In this document: positions 16,116 through 24,307 of the stretch, one piece after another
Numbering within the stretch: the first letter of the stretch is position 1
Layout of the letters: each line of letters starts with the position of its first letter
Origin: JBDROX01 sp043809645
GTDB lineage: Bacteria; Patescibacteriota; Patescibacteriia; Magasanikbacterales; UBA922
Reading direction: 5' to 3'
Assembly (NCBI GenBank): GCA_043809645.1
Contig: JBDROX010000044.1
Span: 1 to 64,000, forward strand
Length of the DNA stretch: 64,000 bases
The notes under the pieces: model-generated
Databases searched by the model: none
Seen by the model: only the letters and a program-made list of their open reading frames with translations
Told to the model about the DNA's origin: nothing
Position numbers and translations under genes: made by a program

Positions 16116-16865
16116 TTATTTTACTGATTCTGGAGTTTCAGATTTTACTGGAGTTTTCTTCAAGTTGAAATACAGAATCGTTGGCGCCGCAGTCGTGAGT
16201 GGTAACACTAGGAAAGCGGCAGCACTTACGACGACTGTTGCAATGGCGAGCCCTGCTGTTCCAAGAGGGTTGGTGACAAAGAAAATAAGGCTTGCAGCCC
16301 ATTGAACAACCATGGCAAGGATAGCAAAAACAAATCCTGGGGCAAAGAGTCTCCAAAGGACACTCCACCATCTCCCTGAAACGATGGCTTTGCTTGCTTT
16401 GAGTGAGTCTACGCCTTTCTTTCCTTCGAAGATGACTGTATACATGGAAAATGAAAACCAAACGGCGAATATGATACCGGGGATAACCAGTAGGATAGTT
16501 CCGCCAGTGACGGCAAGTCCCGTGAGAATAGAGGCAAAGAGTACTGACCAGAAATATTTTTTTGCTTCTACAATTTCTTCTCTTAGGGTTTTTGGTTTTT
16601 CTCCTTTATATCTATTAGCAATTACTCTGACGAACGCTATCGAGATCCAGATATTGATAATGACTGCCACAAGGATCAGTACAATAGCCAAAAGGATCAT
16701 TCCACCCATTTTATCTGAAATTAGGTTGGTTGGAGTAGCAACAACCTGCATCACAGCGGTCGGAATGAACATAATTCCAACAAAGGTAAGGAAAAGCTTT
16801 ACATTTTCTCTATAGAGCTTAATACTTTCGGAGATAATTTCTCCTGCTTTTATTAACATAGACAA
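16116..16865 (-). CDS. Multi-pass membrane protein of unknown function
   Basis: This 249-residue protein has an amphipathic N-terminus (ETIKLYRENVKLFL-like: SESIKLYRENVKLF) followed by five or six transmembrane helices separated by short charged loops (NRYKGEKPKTLREE, then GKKGVDSLKASKAIVSGRWW). The SKAIVSGRWWSVLWR pattern occurs in the glycerophosphoryl-diester-phosphodiesterase membrane domain and DUF975-like families that are abundant in this group. Function unknown. It stands between tmk and gatB, with its own terminator. Confidence 0.8.
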   Translation of the reverse strand: MSMLIKAGEIISESIKLYRENVKLFLTFVGIMFIPTAVMQVVATPTNLISDKMGGMILLAIVLILVAVIINIWISIAFVRVIANRYKGEKPKTLREEIVEAKKYFWSVLFASILTGLAVTGGTILLVIPGIIFAVWFSFSMYTVIFEGKKGVDSLKASKAIVSGRWWSVLWRLFAPGFVFAILAMVVQWAASLIFFVTNPLGTAGLAIATVVVSAAAFLVLPLTTAAPTILYFNLKKTPVKSETPESVK

Positions 16866-16935
16866 AGACTTAATAATTATACCCCTTTTTTCGACACCTT
16901 AAGTATAGCAAAATAAGTGAAAAAAGACTAGTCCG

Positions 16936-17526
16936 TTAGACTAACTTTTCTTTTATTGTATCCCAGAGTTTTTCATGGATGTGTTCAATCGATTCATTGG
17001 CATCTATTCGTATCCAACCTTTTTTTGACCCCATTCTATCGTGTACAGCACGTACTTTTTCTATCAGAGTATCATTTGTTTCAAATGTGTGGTTCATTTC
17101 TGTTGCTTCTCGGAAGCGCTCACCCTCGAAGAGAAAGGATATGTCTTCTTTGAGGAGTCCTTCATTTATTTCGAGCATGTATTTTTCTGGAACGCCTGCT
17201 CCAATACCCCAGCAGAGGCCAGTCCCAGTATAGTCTTCTGCAACTATATTGATTCCACTATCAAGTTTTAGATGAAGTCTTGGTTCGAAGTTCCTTCGGT
17301 TCTGTGCGTATAGTTCCTGGACGTCTTTTGCACTTAGCTGTTCTGGATTTCCTTCTCTCAAATATGCATTTATTCTCGGACCTGTGGGTTCAAGGCTGTA
17401 GATTGGATACTTGAGGTACTCTGCTTCAAATCTTTTTCTTTGCAACTTCTCGACTAGAAGTTTGGCTTGTGTTGTTTTTCCAAGATTGTTAATGCCATAA
17501 AGTACTATGAATATGCCTTTCTTCAT
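16936..17526 (-). CDS. tmk: dTMP kinase (thymidylate kinase)
   Basis: This 196-residue P-loop kinase has Walker A GINNLGKTTQ (residues 11-20; an NN replaces the usual EGxGK pattern), the dTMP-binding AEDYTGTGLCWG in place of DRY, and a C-terminal helix. It makes dTDP from dTMP. Its start overlaps the end of folA by 4 nt, so it is translationally coupled in the dTMP cluster (dCMP deaminase, kinase, dut, thyA, folA, tmk). Confidence 0.88.
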   Translation of the reverse strand: MKKGIFIVLYGINNLGKTTQAKLLVEKLQRKRFEAEYLKYPIYSLEPTGPRINAYLREGNPEQLSAKDVQELYAQNRRNFEPRLHLKLDSGINIVAEDYTGTGLCWGIGAGVPEKYMLEINEGLLKEDISFLFEGERFREATEMNHTFETNDTLIEKVRAVHDRMGSKKGWIRIDANESIEHIHEKLWDTIKEKLV

Positions 17527-17996
17527 ATTTTTCTATATTCTACAAATGAGAATTCCTCTCTGTTATCTCTGCCAACCTCTTTCCAAACAGTAGGATCAAT
17601 CTCTGGAAAAAATGCATCTCCATCCACATCTTGTTCAACGTGTGTTATATAAAGTCTATCAGCTAGATCAATTGTTTGCTTGTACATCATGGCGCCGCCT
17701 ATTACAAATATATCTTCACCCTCGTGTGCCTTCAGTGCATCATCAATGCTGTGGTATAGAAAAACGCCATCTGGAATTTGGTATTCAGTATTTCTTGTAA
17801 TGACAATATTTTTTCTGTCTGGGAGTGGTCGAAATTTCTCTGGAAGTGATTCCCATGTATTTCGTCCCATGAGGACGACGCTTCCAGTGGTGAGTTCTTT
17901 GAAGTGCTTCAAATCCTCTGGCATGTGCCATGGAAGGGAATTGTTCTTTCCAATACAATTGTTGCTTGCAATAGCGGCAATGAGGGAGAGGGACAT
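17523..17996 (-). CDS. folA: Dihydrofolate reductase
   Basis: This 157-residue protein has the DHFR order: ASNNCIGKNNSLPWHMPED (the catalytic acid is in PED), FKELTTGSVVLMGRNTWESLP, RKNIVITRN, and IFVIGGAMMYKQTI. It regenerates tetrahydrofolate from the dihydrofolate made by ThyA, which fits its place in the cluster. It overlaps tmk by 4 nt. Confidence 0.95.
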   Translation of the reverse strand: MSLSLIAAIASNNCIGKNNSLPWHMPEDLKHFKELTTGSVVLMGRNTWESLPEKFRPLPDRKNIVITRNTEYQIPDGVFLYHSIDDALKAHEGEDIFVIGGAMMYKQTIDLADRLYITHVEQDVDGDAFFPEIDPTVWKEVGRDNREEFSFVEYRKI

Positions 17997-18017
17997 AGTT
18001 TTAATGAATGGGTTTCT

Positions 18018-19238
18018 TTAAGACCTATTTGGAATGACAAAGAACCTTTCTTGGTCAAAAGTATGGTTACTATCTAAGACTTCTTCAGTTGGATCGGAAT
18101 CTGCCTTTCTCGATACGTTGTCAAGGTTAAAAAGATTAAAACCATCAGGATCATATTTTTTTCTTTGTCTATCTAGATCCATAATACTAGCAGGGCAGCC
18201 CCTCATTGTGGTTGTGTCGTGTCCGTGCACATAGTTTCTCACAACATTTGGTAGGGGGTAATCTTTTTCTTCTTTTAGTCTTTCTCTCGCCCATACTAAT
18301 GTATTTATAAGATGTAGATTGTTCTCATCAGGAGTTTTATCTTCGTATATACTTTTTAAAGTATCATGGTGCCATTCGTTTACTCTGTCAACAAAAGCCG
18401 CCATTGTTTTTGGGTTTGTAATATCCCCTTGAAAAGAAATTGCTTGTTTGAGCTCATCAATATGACCCTGAGAAAGTGGGGCATGTGTAAAAAGGCTCTT
18501 TGTTTCTTCGTCGTAATGAAATAATTTTTGTCTTATATAGAAACCTTTCATTTGTATATTTGTAGTTTTATGTTCAGTAGCCAACGATCTACCGCTGGAT
18601 ACCTTTTGCCCGTCTCCAATTCCTTTGTATCTACTCAGTGGTTTTTTTTGATGCTTTGCAATAGTCAAAACTGGTTGCATATCATGGTTTCCTGCCAAAG
18701 TTACGATATTGCCACCGTCTGCCTTTATTTTTTTGAGGATTTTCATTGTAAGTAGATCTGAAAGACCTCTGTCTGAAATAAGGTCGCCCAAGAAAACCAT
18801 TTCTCTGTCGCCACCAATCCATTCTATTGAATCTAAAAGTTCGAGAGCTTCTTTTTGCTTCTCTTTGAATCCAATTAATCTTTCTTCAGTCTCAAAAGGT
18901 GTGGACTGTGTTTTGAAAGTTATTGGGTCTGCGAGTTGTGCCATTTCAGTGTATATTTTTTTAAATTGTCTCGCTTTTTCTTCTGGCATTGTGATCATTT
19001 CACTTAATACAGCATTTTCTAACACTTTGAGCGCACTACCATGAGCATCTCCTATTGCAACCAATTTAGCATTTTTTAGAATTTCTTCAGGGCTCTGGTC
19101 ATCTTCTGTTTTTTCAGAAAATTCTAAAAATGTGACTCTTCCGGGTTCACCAATATTTAACTTTTTTTTTGTCTTGAATACTTCTTTAGTTTTTTCTATT
19201 TCACTTTTTTCTCTACCCTCTTTTTTTTTTATTTGCAT
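18018..19238 (-). CDS. Calcineurin-like metallophosphoesterase
   Basis: This 406-residue protein has metallophosphoesterase motifs in order: GDAHG (near residue 64), GDLISDRG (near 149), AGNHD (near 178) and HGHD (C-terminal, near 351). These give the two-metal site. The N-terminal 50 residues are lysine-rich and probably flexible. Related proteins include Ser/Thr protein phosphatases and nucleotide or diadenosine hydrolases; the substrate is unknown. It sits between folA and the small gene 19213-19503, whose end it overlaps by 26 nt, so it probably belongs to the same transcript. Confidence 0.82.
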   Translation of the reverse strand: MQIKKKEGREKSEIEKTKEVFKTKKKLNIGEPGRVTFLEFSEKTEDDQSPEEILKNAKLVAIGDAHGSALKVLENAVLSEMITMPEEKARQFKKIYTEMAQLADPITFKTQSTPFETEERLIGFKEKQKEALELLDSIEWIGGDREMVFLGDLISDRGLSDLLTMKILKKIKADGGNIVTLAGNHDMQPVLTIAKHQKKPLSRYKGIGDGQKVSSGRSLATEHKTTNIQMKGFYIRQKLFHYDEETKSLFTHAPLSQGHIDELKQAISFQGDITNPKTMAAFVDRVNEWHHDTLKSIYEDKTPDENNLHLINTLVWARERLKEEKDYPLPNVVRNYVHGHDTTTMRGCPASIMDLDRQRKKYDPDGFNLFNLDNVSRKADSDPTEEVLDSNHTFDQERFFVIPNRS

Positions 19239-19503
19239 CTTCAGTATCTTCAGCTTGGGCTAATTTTCTTGTGGCCTCATTAGTCTTATCGACAATAAGC
19301 GCTTCAAGCTCCCTAACAAAATTTGGGTCACTGCCTTTTAGGGATAAGTAAGCACACAAAGCTTCTTTTAAGCTGTATCCAGCCCTTCTCACATCTCTTT
19401 GTCTGGCTGGTGTGAGTTTGCTTTCTAATTCTTCTGCATTTGGCAAAGGCTCGAGTTTTCCTGGCCTTAATTGTTGAAGAGCTTCTAAATATTTTTCGGG
19501 CAT
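19213..19503 (-). CDS. Small hypothetical protein
   Basis: This 96-residue protein is helical, rich in Leu, Glu and Lys, and ends in a lysine-rich tail (DANKKKRG). No family is recognised. It lies directly after thyA and overlaps the phosphoesterase gene by 26 nt, arguing for coupled translation. Confidence 0.65.
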   Translation of the reverse strand: MPEKYLEALQQLRPGKLEPLPNAEELESKLTPARQRDVRRAGYSLKEALCAYLSLKGSDPNFVRELEALIVDKTNEATRKLAQAEDTEDANKKKRG

Positions 19504-19523
19504 ATTTGCATGTTAAAAATATT

Positions 19524-20396
19524 TTATACTGCAATATCAAACTTTATTCTTGGATGACTCTCATACCCAACGACTTTTGTACTTTCAGCTTCCCAATCAA
19601 ATATGTTTGTAAAATGTTCTGTCTCAAGTTTGCACAGAGGATAGAGATTTGGATCTCGACTCAATTGTTCTTTTGCACCATCCAAATGATTGGAATAAAT
19701 ATGTACGTCACCAAGAAAGCCTACGAGTTTTCCTTCACCCAGCCCTGCTTCTTTGGCAAGAAGATGAAGGAGGAGGGCATAGCTGGCGATATTGAATGGA
19801 AGGCCGAGCATAGTGTCGACAGACCGTTGACTCCAGAGGAGGTTTAGTTTTCCATCCAAGACAGTCACCTGAAAATTGTAATGACACGGAGGGAGTGCCA
19901 TCTCGTGCATCATGGATGGGTTCCATGCAGAGACGATCATGCGTCTGTCACTCGGGTCAGTTTTCAGTTTTTCTACAATATACTTCAGCTGGTCAACTCC
20001 TTTGCCAGTATAGTCAGTGTCATAGCTCTCGTATGGTGCATTGAAGTGTCTCCACTGGAAGCCATAGATCGGCCCAAGGTCTTGCTCTTCCATCATCTTT
20101 TTTTTTGTCTCCTCGTCATGACCATATGGAACTTTGTTTGGACTGCACCATTCATCCCAGATATGGCAACCTCTTTCTTTCAGCCACTCTTTGTCTGTAA
20201 TTCCTTTGATAAAAAATTCTAGCTCTGTTGCAATCATTTTAAATGGCATTTTCTTGGTTGTCAAAAGAGGGAAGCCAGTCTCCATATTGTGTTCGAACAT
20301 CGCTCCGGCAACAGCAATAGTACCGGTTCCTGTTCGGTCGGTTTTTTTAATTCCATTGTCGAGGATATGTTGTACGATGTCGAGATACTGTTTCAT
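19524..20396 (-). CDS. thyA: Thymidylate synthase
   Basis: This protein of 290 residues from ATG 20396 (MKQYLDIVQHILDNG) has the folate-type ThyA signature: DRTGTGT, HIWDEWC, DLGPIYGFQWRHF, and the catalytic Cys in ALPPCHYNFQ (near residue 170), then WSQRSVDTMLGLPFN. It methylates dUMP to dTMP using methylene-tetrahydrofolate. An upstream in-frame extension to 20444 is possible but would overlap the small gene at 20401-20544, so the ATG is preferred. Confidence 0.96.
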   Translation of the reverse strand: MKQYLDIVQHILDNGIKKTDRTGTGTIAVAGAMFEHNMETGFPLLTTKKMPFKMIATELEFFIKGITDKEWLKERGCHIWDEWCSPNKVPYGHDEETKKKMMEEQDLGPIYGFQWRHFNAPYESYDTDYTGKGVDQLKYIVEKLKTDPSDRRMIVSAWNPSMMHEMALPPCHYNFQVTVLDGKLNLLWSQRSVDTMLGLPFNIASYALLLHLLAKEAGLGEGKLVGFLGDVHIYSNHLDGAKEQLSRDPNLYPLCKLETEHFTNIFDWEAESTKVVGYESHPRIKFDIAV

Positions 20397-20400
20397 AGTG

Positions 20401-20544
20401 CTATGCTGCTTGAGATGTTTGAGATTCCTGGTGGGTGATCTCACCAGTTCTTCCTAGTTCCTGCTCTGCTTCTCGTCTTAGTTGCGCTGGGTCTATGGTA
20501 TCAACTTTTTTCATGGTCTTGTCCATGCTTTTATTTTTTTTCAT
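20401..20544 (-). CDS. Small 47-residue protein upstream of thyA
   Basis: ATG 20544 to TAG 20401 encodes a hydrophilic, charged 47-residue peptide (MKKNKSMDKTMKKVDTIDPA, then QLRREAEQELG). It stops 4 nt before the thyA start, the spacing of a coupled gene. No homologue is recognised. Its reading frame and position support translation but not function. Confidence 0.5.
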   Translation of the reverse strand: MKKNKSMDKTMKKVDTIDPAQLRREAEQELGRTGEITHQESQTSQAA

Positions 20545-20613
20545 ACGTTTTTCTTCTGGATGTATATACCATCCTCCTTCAATTGAAATAGGTTTTGATT
20601 ATAAACCAAGATT

Positions 20614-21036
20614 TTAAAATTTTCCCGTACTCCCGTAGTTTCCGTCTCCTCTCGAAGAGTCTGTGAGTTCATCGACTTCTTCGAGGTTGGGAATTACTAC
20701 AGGGATAATGAGGAGTTGGGCAATTTTTTGTCCTTTTTTGATTTCAAATGATTCTGTGCCGAAGTTCACAAGTCCGACATTGTATTCACCGCGGTATCCC
20801 GCATCATAGACACCGCCAAAGGTGTGGACACCAGCACGTGAAACACTGCTCTTATCTTTCACTATTGCAGCAAACTCTGTTTCAAATTCCATTGCAAAAC
20901 CAATAGGAAAGATTTTTCTTTCATTTGGCTGTAGAATATAATCTTCTAGGGAATACAAATCCATGCCAACGTCGCCTAGGTGAGCATAAGAAGGGAGTTT
21001 TGTGTTATTATGAAGTTTTTTGATTTTAATCTTCAT
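20614..21036 (-). CDS. dut: dUTP diphosphatase
   Basis: This 140-residue protein has dUTPase motifs: motif 1 (GDVGMDLYS), motif 2 (DKSSVSRAGV), motif 3 (GVYDAGYRGEYNVGL), motif 4 (GQKIAQLLI) and a C-terminal motif 5 (SSRGDGNYGSTGKF). It is a trimeric enzyme giving dUMP for ThyA and keeping uracil out of DNA. It overlaps the upstream kinase gene by 11 nt. Confidence 0.95.
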   Translation of the reverse strand: MKIKIKKLHNNTKLPSYAHLGDVGMDLYSLEDYILQPNERKIFPIGFAMEFETEFAAIVKDKSSVSRAGVHTFGGVYDAGYRGEYNVGLVNFGTESFEIKKGQKIAQLLIIPVVIPNLEEVDELTDSSRGDGNYGSTGKF

Positions 21037-21580
21037 ATTTTTTCACAAAAATATCTATTTGCGAATAAAGATTTTTGAGTGAGCCATTGTTATCAAGTGT
21101 AACATCAGCCTCAGCAGCAATCTCCTTGATCTTCTGTTCAGCTTCTTGTGCACCATCTTCTTGAAATTGTTCCCATGTTTTGTTTTTATCATCTGGATTT
21201 TCACTTCTTTTCGTGATTCTTTGGTATCTTGTCTCCGCATCAGTATTAATCGCGATCAGATGAAAGTTTGGGAGTTCGCGTAAATATGTGACATCCGTAG
21301 GTCTCCTCACGCCTTCGGTGATAATGAGTTCATGCTCAGCTTTTTTTACGTCTTCTGCAATTACCTTGGACATGATTTCTTCGCTGTATGTTTGTCTCAG
21401 GAACGTCGAAAGTGCTTGGAGATTTTCTCGAGATTTCTCTATATGCATTCGGTCGAGAACATCCCGGAGCATATCAGAAAAACGAAATGTCTCTGCATTA
21501 TACTTCTCTTTGAAATAATCTGTGACAGTGGTTTTGCCAGCTGCTATTTCACCGACTATTCCGAGGACAAGCTTTTTCAT
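21026..21580 (-). CDS. P-loop nucleotide kinase-like protein
   Basis: This 184-residue protein has Walker A GEIAAGKTTV (near residue 10), a lid-type region and an Asp/Arg pattern (IITEGVRRPTD) like dephospho-CoA kinase or dNMP kinases. Its place between dCMP deaminase and dUTPase, with overlaps on both sides, suggests a role in deoxynucleotide metabolism, for example a monophosphate kinase. A CoaE-like role cannot be excluded. Confidence 0.75.
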   Translation of the reverse strand: MKKLVLGIVGEIAAGKTTVTDYFKEKYNAETFRFSDMLRDVLDRMHIEKSRENLQALSTFLRQTYSEEIMSKVIAEDVKKAEHELIITEGVRRPTDVTYLRELPNFHLIAINTDAETRYQRITKRSENPDDKNKTWEQFQEDGAQEAEQKIKEIAAEADVTLDNNGSLKNLYSQIDIFVKKYED

Positions 21581-21581
21581 A

Positions 21582-22073
21582 CTATTGATCCTTATATTGT
21601 TCTATACGCTCGTCAAAGAACATGAGTGAAATACCCACACGTCGGAACATTTCTTCACTTTCTTCGCCTGCGTGATAACGCTTTTCGCAGATAACATGTC
21701 GGATACCAGAGTTAATGATAATCTTCGCACAGACTGCACATGGTGTCAACTTGCAGTAGAGTGTGGCTCCATTGATCTTTGCACCAACCTTGGCCGCTTG
21801 GAGGATGGCATTTTGCTCTGCATGTGCTGTGCGAACGCAGTGTTGCGTTTGCTTTCCGTCTTCATGAATCATTGTTTTCATCTGGTGTCCAACCTCGTCA
21901 CAATGAGGGAGTCCAGCAGGAGAGCCAACATATCCGGTTACGAGGATTTGTTTATTTTTGACAATTACGCAGCCAGAGCGCCCTCTATCACACGTTGCTC
22001 TTTTGCCAACCACTCGGACGATTTCCATGAAATACTCGTCCCAGGAAGGGCGTTTGTGTGGTATTGTTTCCAT
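21582..22073 (-). CDS. Deoxycytidylate (dCMP) deaminase
   Basis: This 163-residue zinc deaminase has the catalytic HAEQNAI (near residue 86) and PCAVCAKII (near 113) motifs, an N-terminal WDEYFMEIV segment and a zinc-rich CDRGRSGCV block as in ComEB/dCMP deaminases. It produces dUMP from dCMP, feeding ThyA. It is the first gene of the dTMP cluster. Confidence 0.93.
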   Translation of the reverse strand: METIPHKRPSWDEYFMEIVRVVGKRATCDRGRSGCVIVKNKQILVTGYVGSPAGLPHCDEVGHQMKTMIHEDGKQTQHCVRTAHAEQNAILQAAKVGAKINGATLYCKLTPCAVCAKIIINSGIRHVICEKRYHAGEESEEMFRRVGISLMFFDERIEQYKDQ

Positions 22074-22141
22074 AACTTTTGGATTAGGTGAGTAGTACTT
22101 TTAGAAGTGTAGCAAATTCGGTGGAGGGCGGCAAGGTAAAT

Positions 22142-22170
22142 AAAAAACTCTCCAGATGGAGAGTTTTTTT
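22142..22170. terminator. Terminator after rplA
   Basis: The stem ACTCTCC/GGAGAGT is flanked by A and T runs. It lies between rplA and the dTMP cluster, so the two are separate transcription units. Confidence 0.85.
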
Positions 22171-22183
22171 ATTAGATATTTTG

Positions 22184-22861
22184 CTATTCAACCTCCAGCT
22201 TCACACTCGGCCCCATAGAAGAGGTAATGTGAAGTGATCTGATAAATATTCCTTTGGAAGTCTGTGGTTTTGATTTTTTCAGAATATCCAGAAAGCTTTC
22301 AATATTTTCGATCAGTCGTCTGTCATCAAAACTTACTTTTCCAACCGTGACATGGATATTTCCTCCATCATCATTCTTGAAAGAAGATTTTCCTTTTTTC
22401 AGTTCTCCAATCATCTTGGCGACATCCGGGCCAACGGTGTCTGTCTTTGGGTTTGGCATAAGGCCTTTTGGCCCTAGGACCTTGGCTGCAACTGCAAGCT
22501 TTGGCATCATCTCTGGAGTTGCGACAGCGATCTCGAAGTCGACTTTTCCAGTATCTTTGATTTTCTTAATTTCCTGTTCACCGAGTACGAGATCTGCGCC
22601 AGCATCCTTTGCAGCTTTTTCATCGTTTGTTCCTACGAATGCTGCAATTATCTTTGTCTTGCCTGTGCCGTGTGGCATGGTGATGGTTGAACGAATCTGT
22701 TGGTCGCCCTTCTTTGGGTCGATTCCAAGTTTTGCGTGGATTTCGACAGAAGCGTCGAACCTCACATTGCTGGTTTCGCGGATCAGCGGTACTGCCTCAG
22801 CGAGACTGTAGACCTTGTCTTTGCTGACCTTGGTTTGGAGGTTTTTCATTCTTTTTGACAT
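22184..22861 (-). CDS. rplA: Ribosomal protein L1
   Basis: From ATG 22861 this is a 225-residue L1 with the start KRMKNLQTKVSKDKVYSL, SLAEAVPLIRE, the signature KVLGPKGLMPNPKTDTV and the C-terminal FIRSLHITSSMGPSVKLE. The frame stays open upstream to 23119, but that part crosses the promoter at 22923-22951 and matches no L1. L1 builds the stalk base of the large subunit. It is not adjacent to rplK here: ldh and a lipoprotein gene intervene, and it has its own promoter. Confidence 0.96.
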   Translation of the reverse strand: MSKRMKNLQTKVSKDKVYSLAEAVPLIRETSNVRFDASVEIHAKLGIDPKKGDQQIRSTITMPHGTGKTKIIAAFVGTNDEKAAKDAGADLVLGEQEIKKIKDTGKVDFEIAVATPEMMPKLAVAAKVLGPKGLMPNPKTDTVGPDVAKMIGELKKGKSSFKNDDGGNIHVTVGKVSFDDRRLIENIESFLDILKKSKPQTSKGIFIRSLHITSSMGPSVKLEVE

Positions 22862-22916
22862 ATGTAGAATGTTAGTGGTATTAGCCTCTGAGTGATCAGA
22901 GTCCCACCTGAATAGT
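22862..22916 (-). promoter_or_regulatory. Short leader of rplA with hairpin
   Basis: About 55 nt separate the predicted transcription start from the rplA start. On the minus strand the leader contains GTGGGACTCTGATCACTCAGAG, with CTCTGA pairing with TCAGAG around a 4-nt loop. An L1 autoregulatory site is plausible because L1 represses its own mRNA in other bacteria, but the match to a known L1 site is not certain. Confidence 0.35.
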
Positions 22917-22922
22917 GCACTA

Positions 22923-22951
22923 GTTATACATGAATTCTTGTTTTTTGTCAA
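22923..22951 (-). promoter_or_regulatory. Promoter of rplA
   Basis: Minus-strand -35 TTGACA (22951-22946), 17-nt spacer, -10 TATAAC (22928-22923). The consensus -35 and exact spacing match other promoters in this window. Confidence 0.75.
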
Positions 22952-23384
22952 GAATAAAACAAAGTAGCTATTCTGGCTCAGCGAGCCGTAGCCACCACCG
23001 CCGAGATAGGTGACCATGATGAGCGTGTTCAGGAGTGCCTTGGCGAAACACTCCTGGCAAGTGTAATTGTTGTTGAAGATTGGAAGGGCGATCGTGATGG
23101 TCGCTATAAGTCTTCTCACTAAAAAAGATCGTATCTTTGTCCAATGGTGCCGAATTGGCAGAAGGGGGTGGACGGGTTCCCAACTTCATGAAGCAACTCA
23201 TAGGCATGGTGCTCGAGAAGGCGGAGGGTGTGTCTGGGTGAAATCGAAGAGTTCTTTTGTTCTCAAAGGGATCCTTCGACTTCGCCCAATATGACGTTTT
23301 TCAGGTCAAATGAACAGACAGATATAGCACAAAAAAAGGGGGTTTGCCAACCATTCTTCCTCTACGTCTACCTTGGTGAAATAC
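22952..23384. other. Gene-free stretch with a GC-richer island
   Basis: No convincing gene is found. The part 22975-23240 is visibly richer in G and C than its surroundings. It has short open frames on both strands, one minus-strand frame with a hydrophobic, glycine-rich peptide (LGGGGYG) and a plus-strand frame ending NFMKQLIGMVLEKAEGVSG. A hairpin CAGGAGTG/CACTCCTG lies at about 23030-23057. It may be a gene remnant or an imported fragment. Confidence 0.4.
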
Positions 23385-23414
23385 AAAAAAATAGCTTAAT
23401 TAAGCTATTTTTTG
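23385..23414. terminator. Palindromic terminator after the Kazal lipoprotein gene
   Basis: The perfect palindrome ATAGCTTAATTAAGCTAT is bounded by A and T runs. It lies downstream of the minus-strand lipoprotein gene. Confidence 0.8.
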
Positions 23415-23455
23415 TGATTTATGAATTTGGCTTTGTTGAACGAAATTTGTGTGTG

Positions 23456-24307
23456 TTAATTCTTCCAGATCTGGGTACAGGCAGATCTGTAGTCCTTGTT
23501 AAAGTAATTTGGACAAGAATTGTCTAGGTTGTTATGTGGAAAGCAGATGACTGCCCCAGAATCATTGTAGAGGGTGCTAAAACAGTTCGGACAGCCTTCT
23601 TCTTGATAGTAATGTATTTTTTCTCCGAATGCACATTTCTCTATACTTGTATTCTCTGTCTGAGAGAGAAGGTTCGCAAGTGTATTCAGCCAGAGTGTGT
23701 TGGCAGTCGTTACTGTTCCTGCAGCAGATCCAGCTCCAGAACTTCTTGGTTCACCAGAACTGATAGTAGTAGGAAATCCTTCTTTCACGATTGGCGCCTG
23801 TGTTCCTACTGCTAGGAGTTGTTCTGTTTCTTCTGGAGAGCATGCTCCATCATGGATGATTTCAATTTTTTGAATATTTGCGATACAGACATTGATGTAT
23901 GTGTGTCCATCTGCACCGCAGACTGGGTGCTCGCTAGGGCCACATGTTCTGAGGTTCTCAAGTTCTTCTGTCCCAGTTGAGAAAGAGATGGTTGTTGAGA
24001 CATTACATCTGCCAGTGTAGAAGTCGAGGATATGGCAACCACTGGTTTCAGAGAACGCACAGTATATGTCATTAGACTTTTTTATTTCATCAAATCGAAA
24101 GACAATGGTATACCCTTGGGCTTCACAGAGGTCTAGTGCTTCGTCGACTGGGTCTGTGCTGGGAGGTTTTCTGATGATAACCTCCTGGGTTGTGGTTGTG
24201 ACTGGTGGTACTGTTTCCACTGCAGACGGAGTTCTTCCACTACTACATCCTACACCAAGGAGGAGCAGGAGATTCATAATACCAATTGAGAGAATTATTT
24301 TCTTCAT
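23456..24307 (-). CDS. Lipoprotein with DUF333-like and Kazal domains
   Basis: From ATG 24307 this is a 283-residue protein with a lipoprotein signal (MKKIILSIGIMNLLLLLGVGC, lipobox LGVGC). Residues about 55-100 resemble DUF333 (LDLCEAQGY...YCAF...CHILDFYTGRC). Residues about 120-155 form a Kazal-type inhibitor fold (CGPSEHPVCGADGHTY with the spaced cysteines). The C-terminus has a further six cysteines. It should be exported and membrane-tethered, and may inhibit extracellular serine proteases. It overlaps ldh by 4 nt (ATGA), so the two are translationally coupled. Confidence 0.85.
   Translation of the reverse strand: MKKIILSIGIMNLLLLLGVGCSSGRTPSAVETVPPVTTTTQEVIIRKPPSTDPVDEALDLCEAQGYTIVFRFDEIKKSNDIYCAFSETSGCHILDFYTGRCNVSTTISFSTGTEELENLRTCGPSEHPVCGADGHTYINVCIANIQKIEIIHDGACSPEETEQLLAVGTQAPIVKEGFPTTISSGEPRSSGAGSAAGTVTTANTLWLNTLANLLSQTENTSIEKCAFGEKIHYYQEEGCPNCFSTLYNDSGAVICFPHNNLDNSCPNYFNKDYRSACTQIWKN

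Noticed and set aside
22862..23119. N-terminal extension of rplA
   Set aside because: It would place the rplA promoter inside coding sequence and the added residues do not match L1; ATG 22861 gives the normal length.
23271..23300. Short sequence resembling a dispersed repeat found in many bacteria (ATCCTTCGACTTCGCC)
   Set aside because: Only one copy occurs in the window and no second feature supports a repeat family here.
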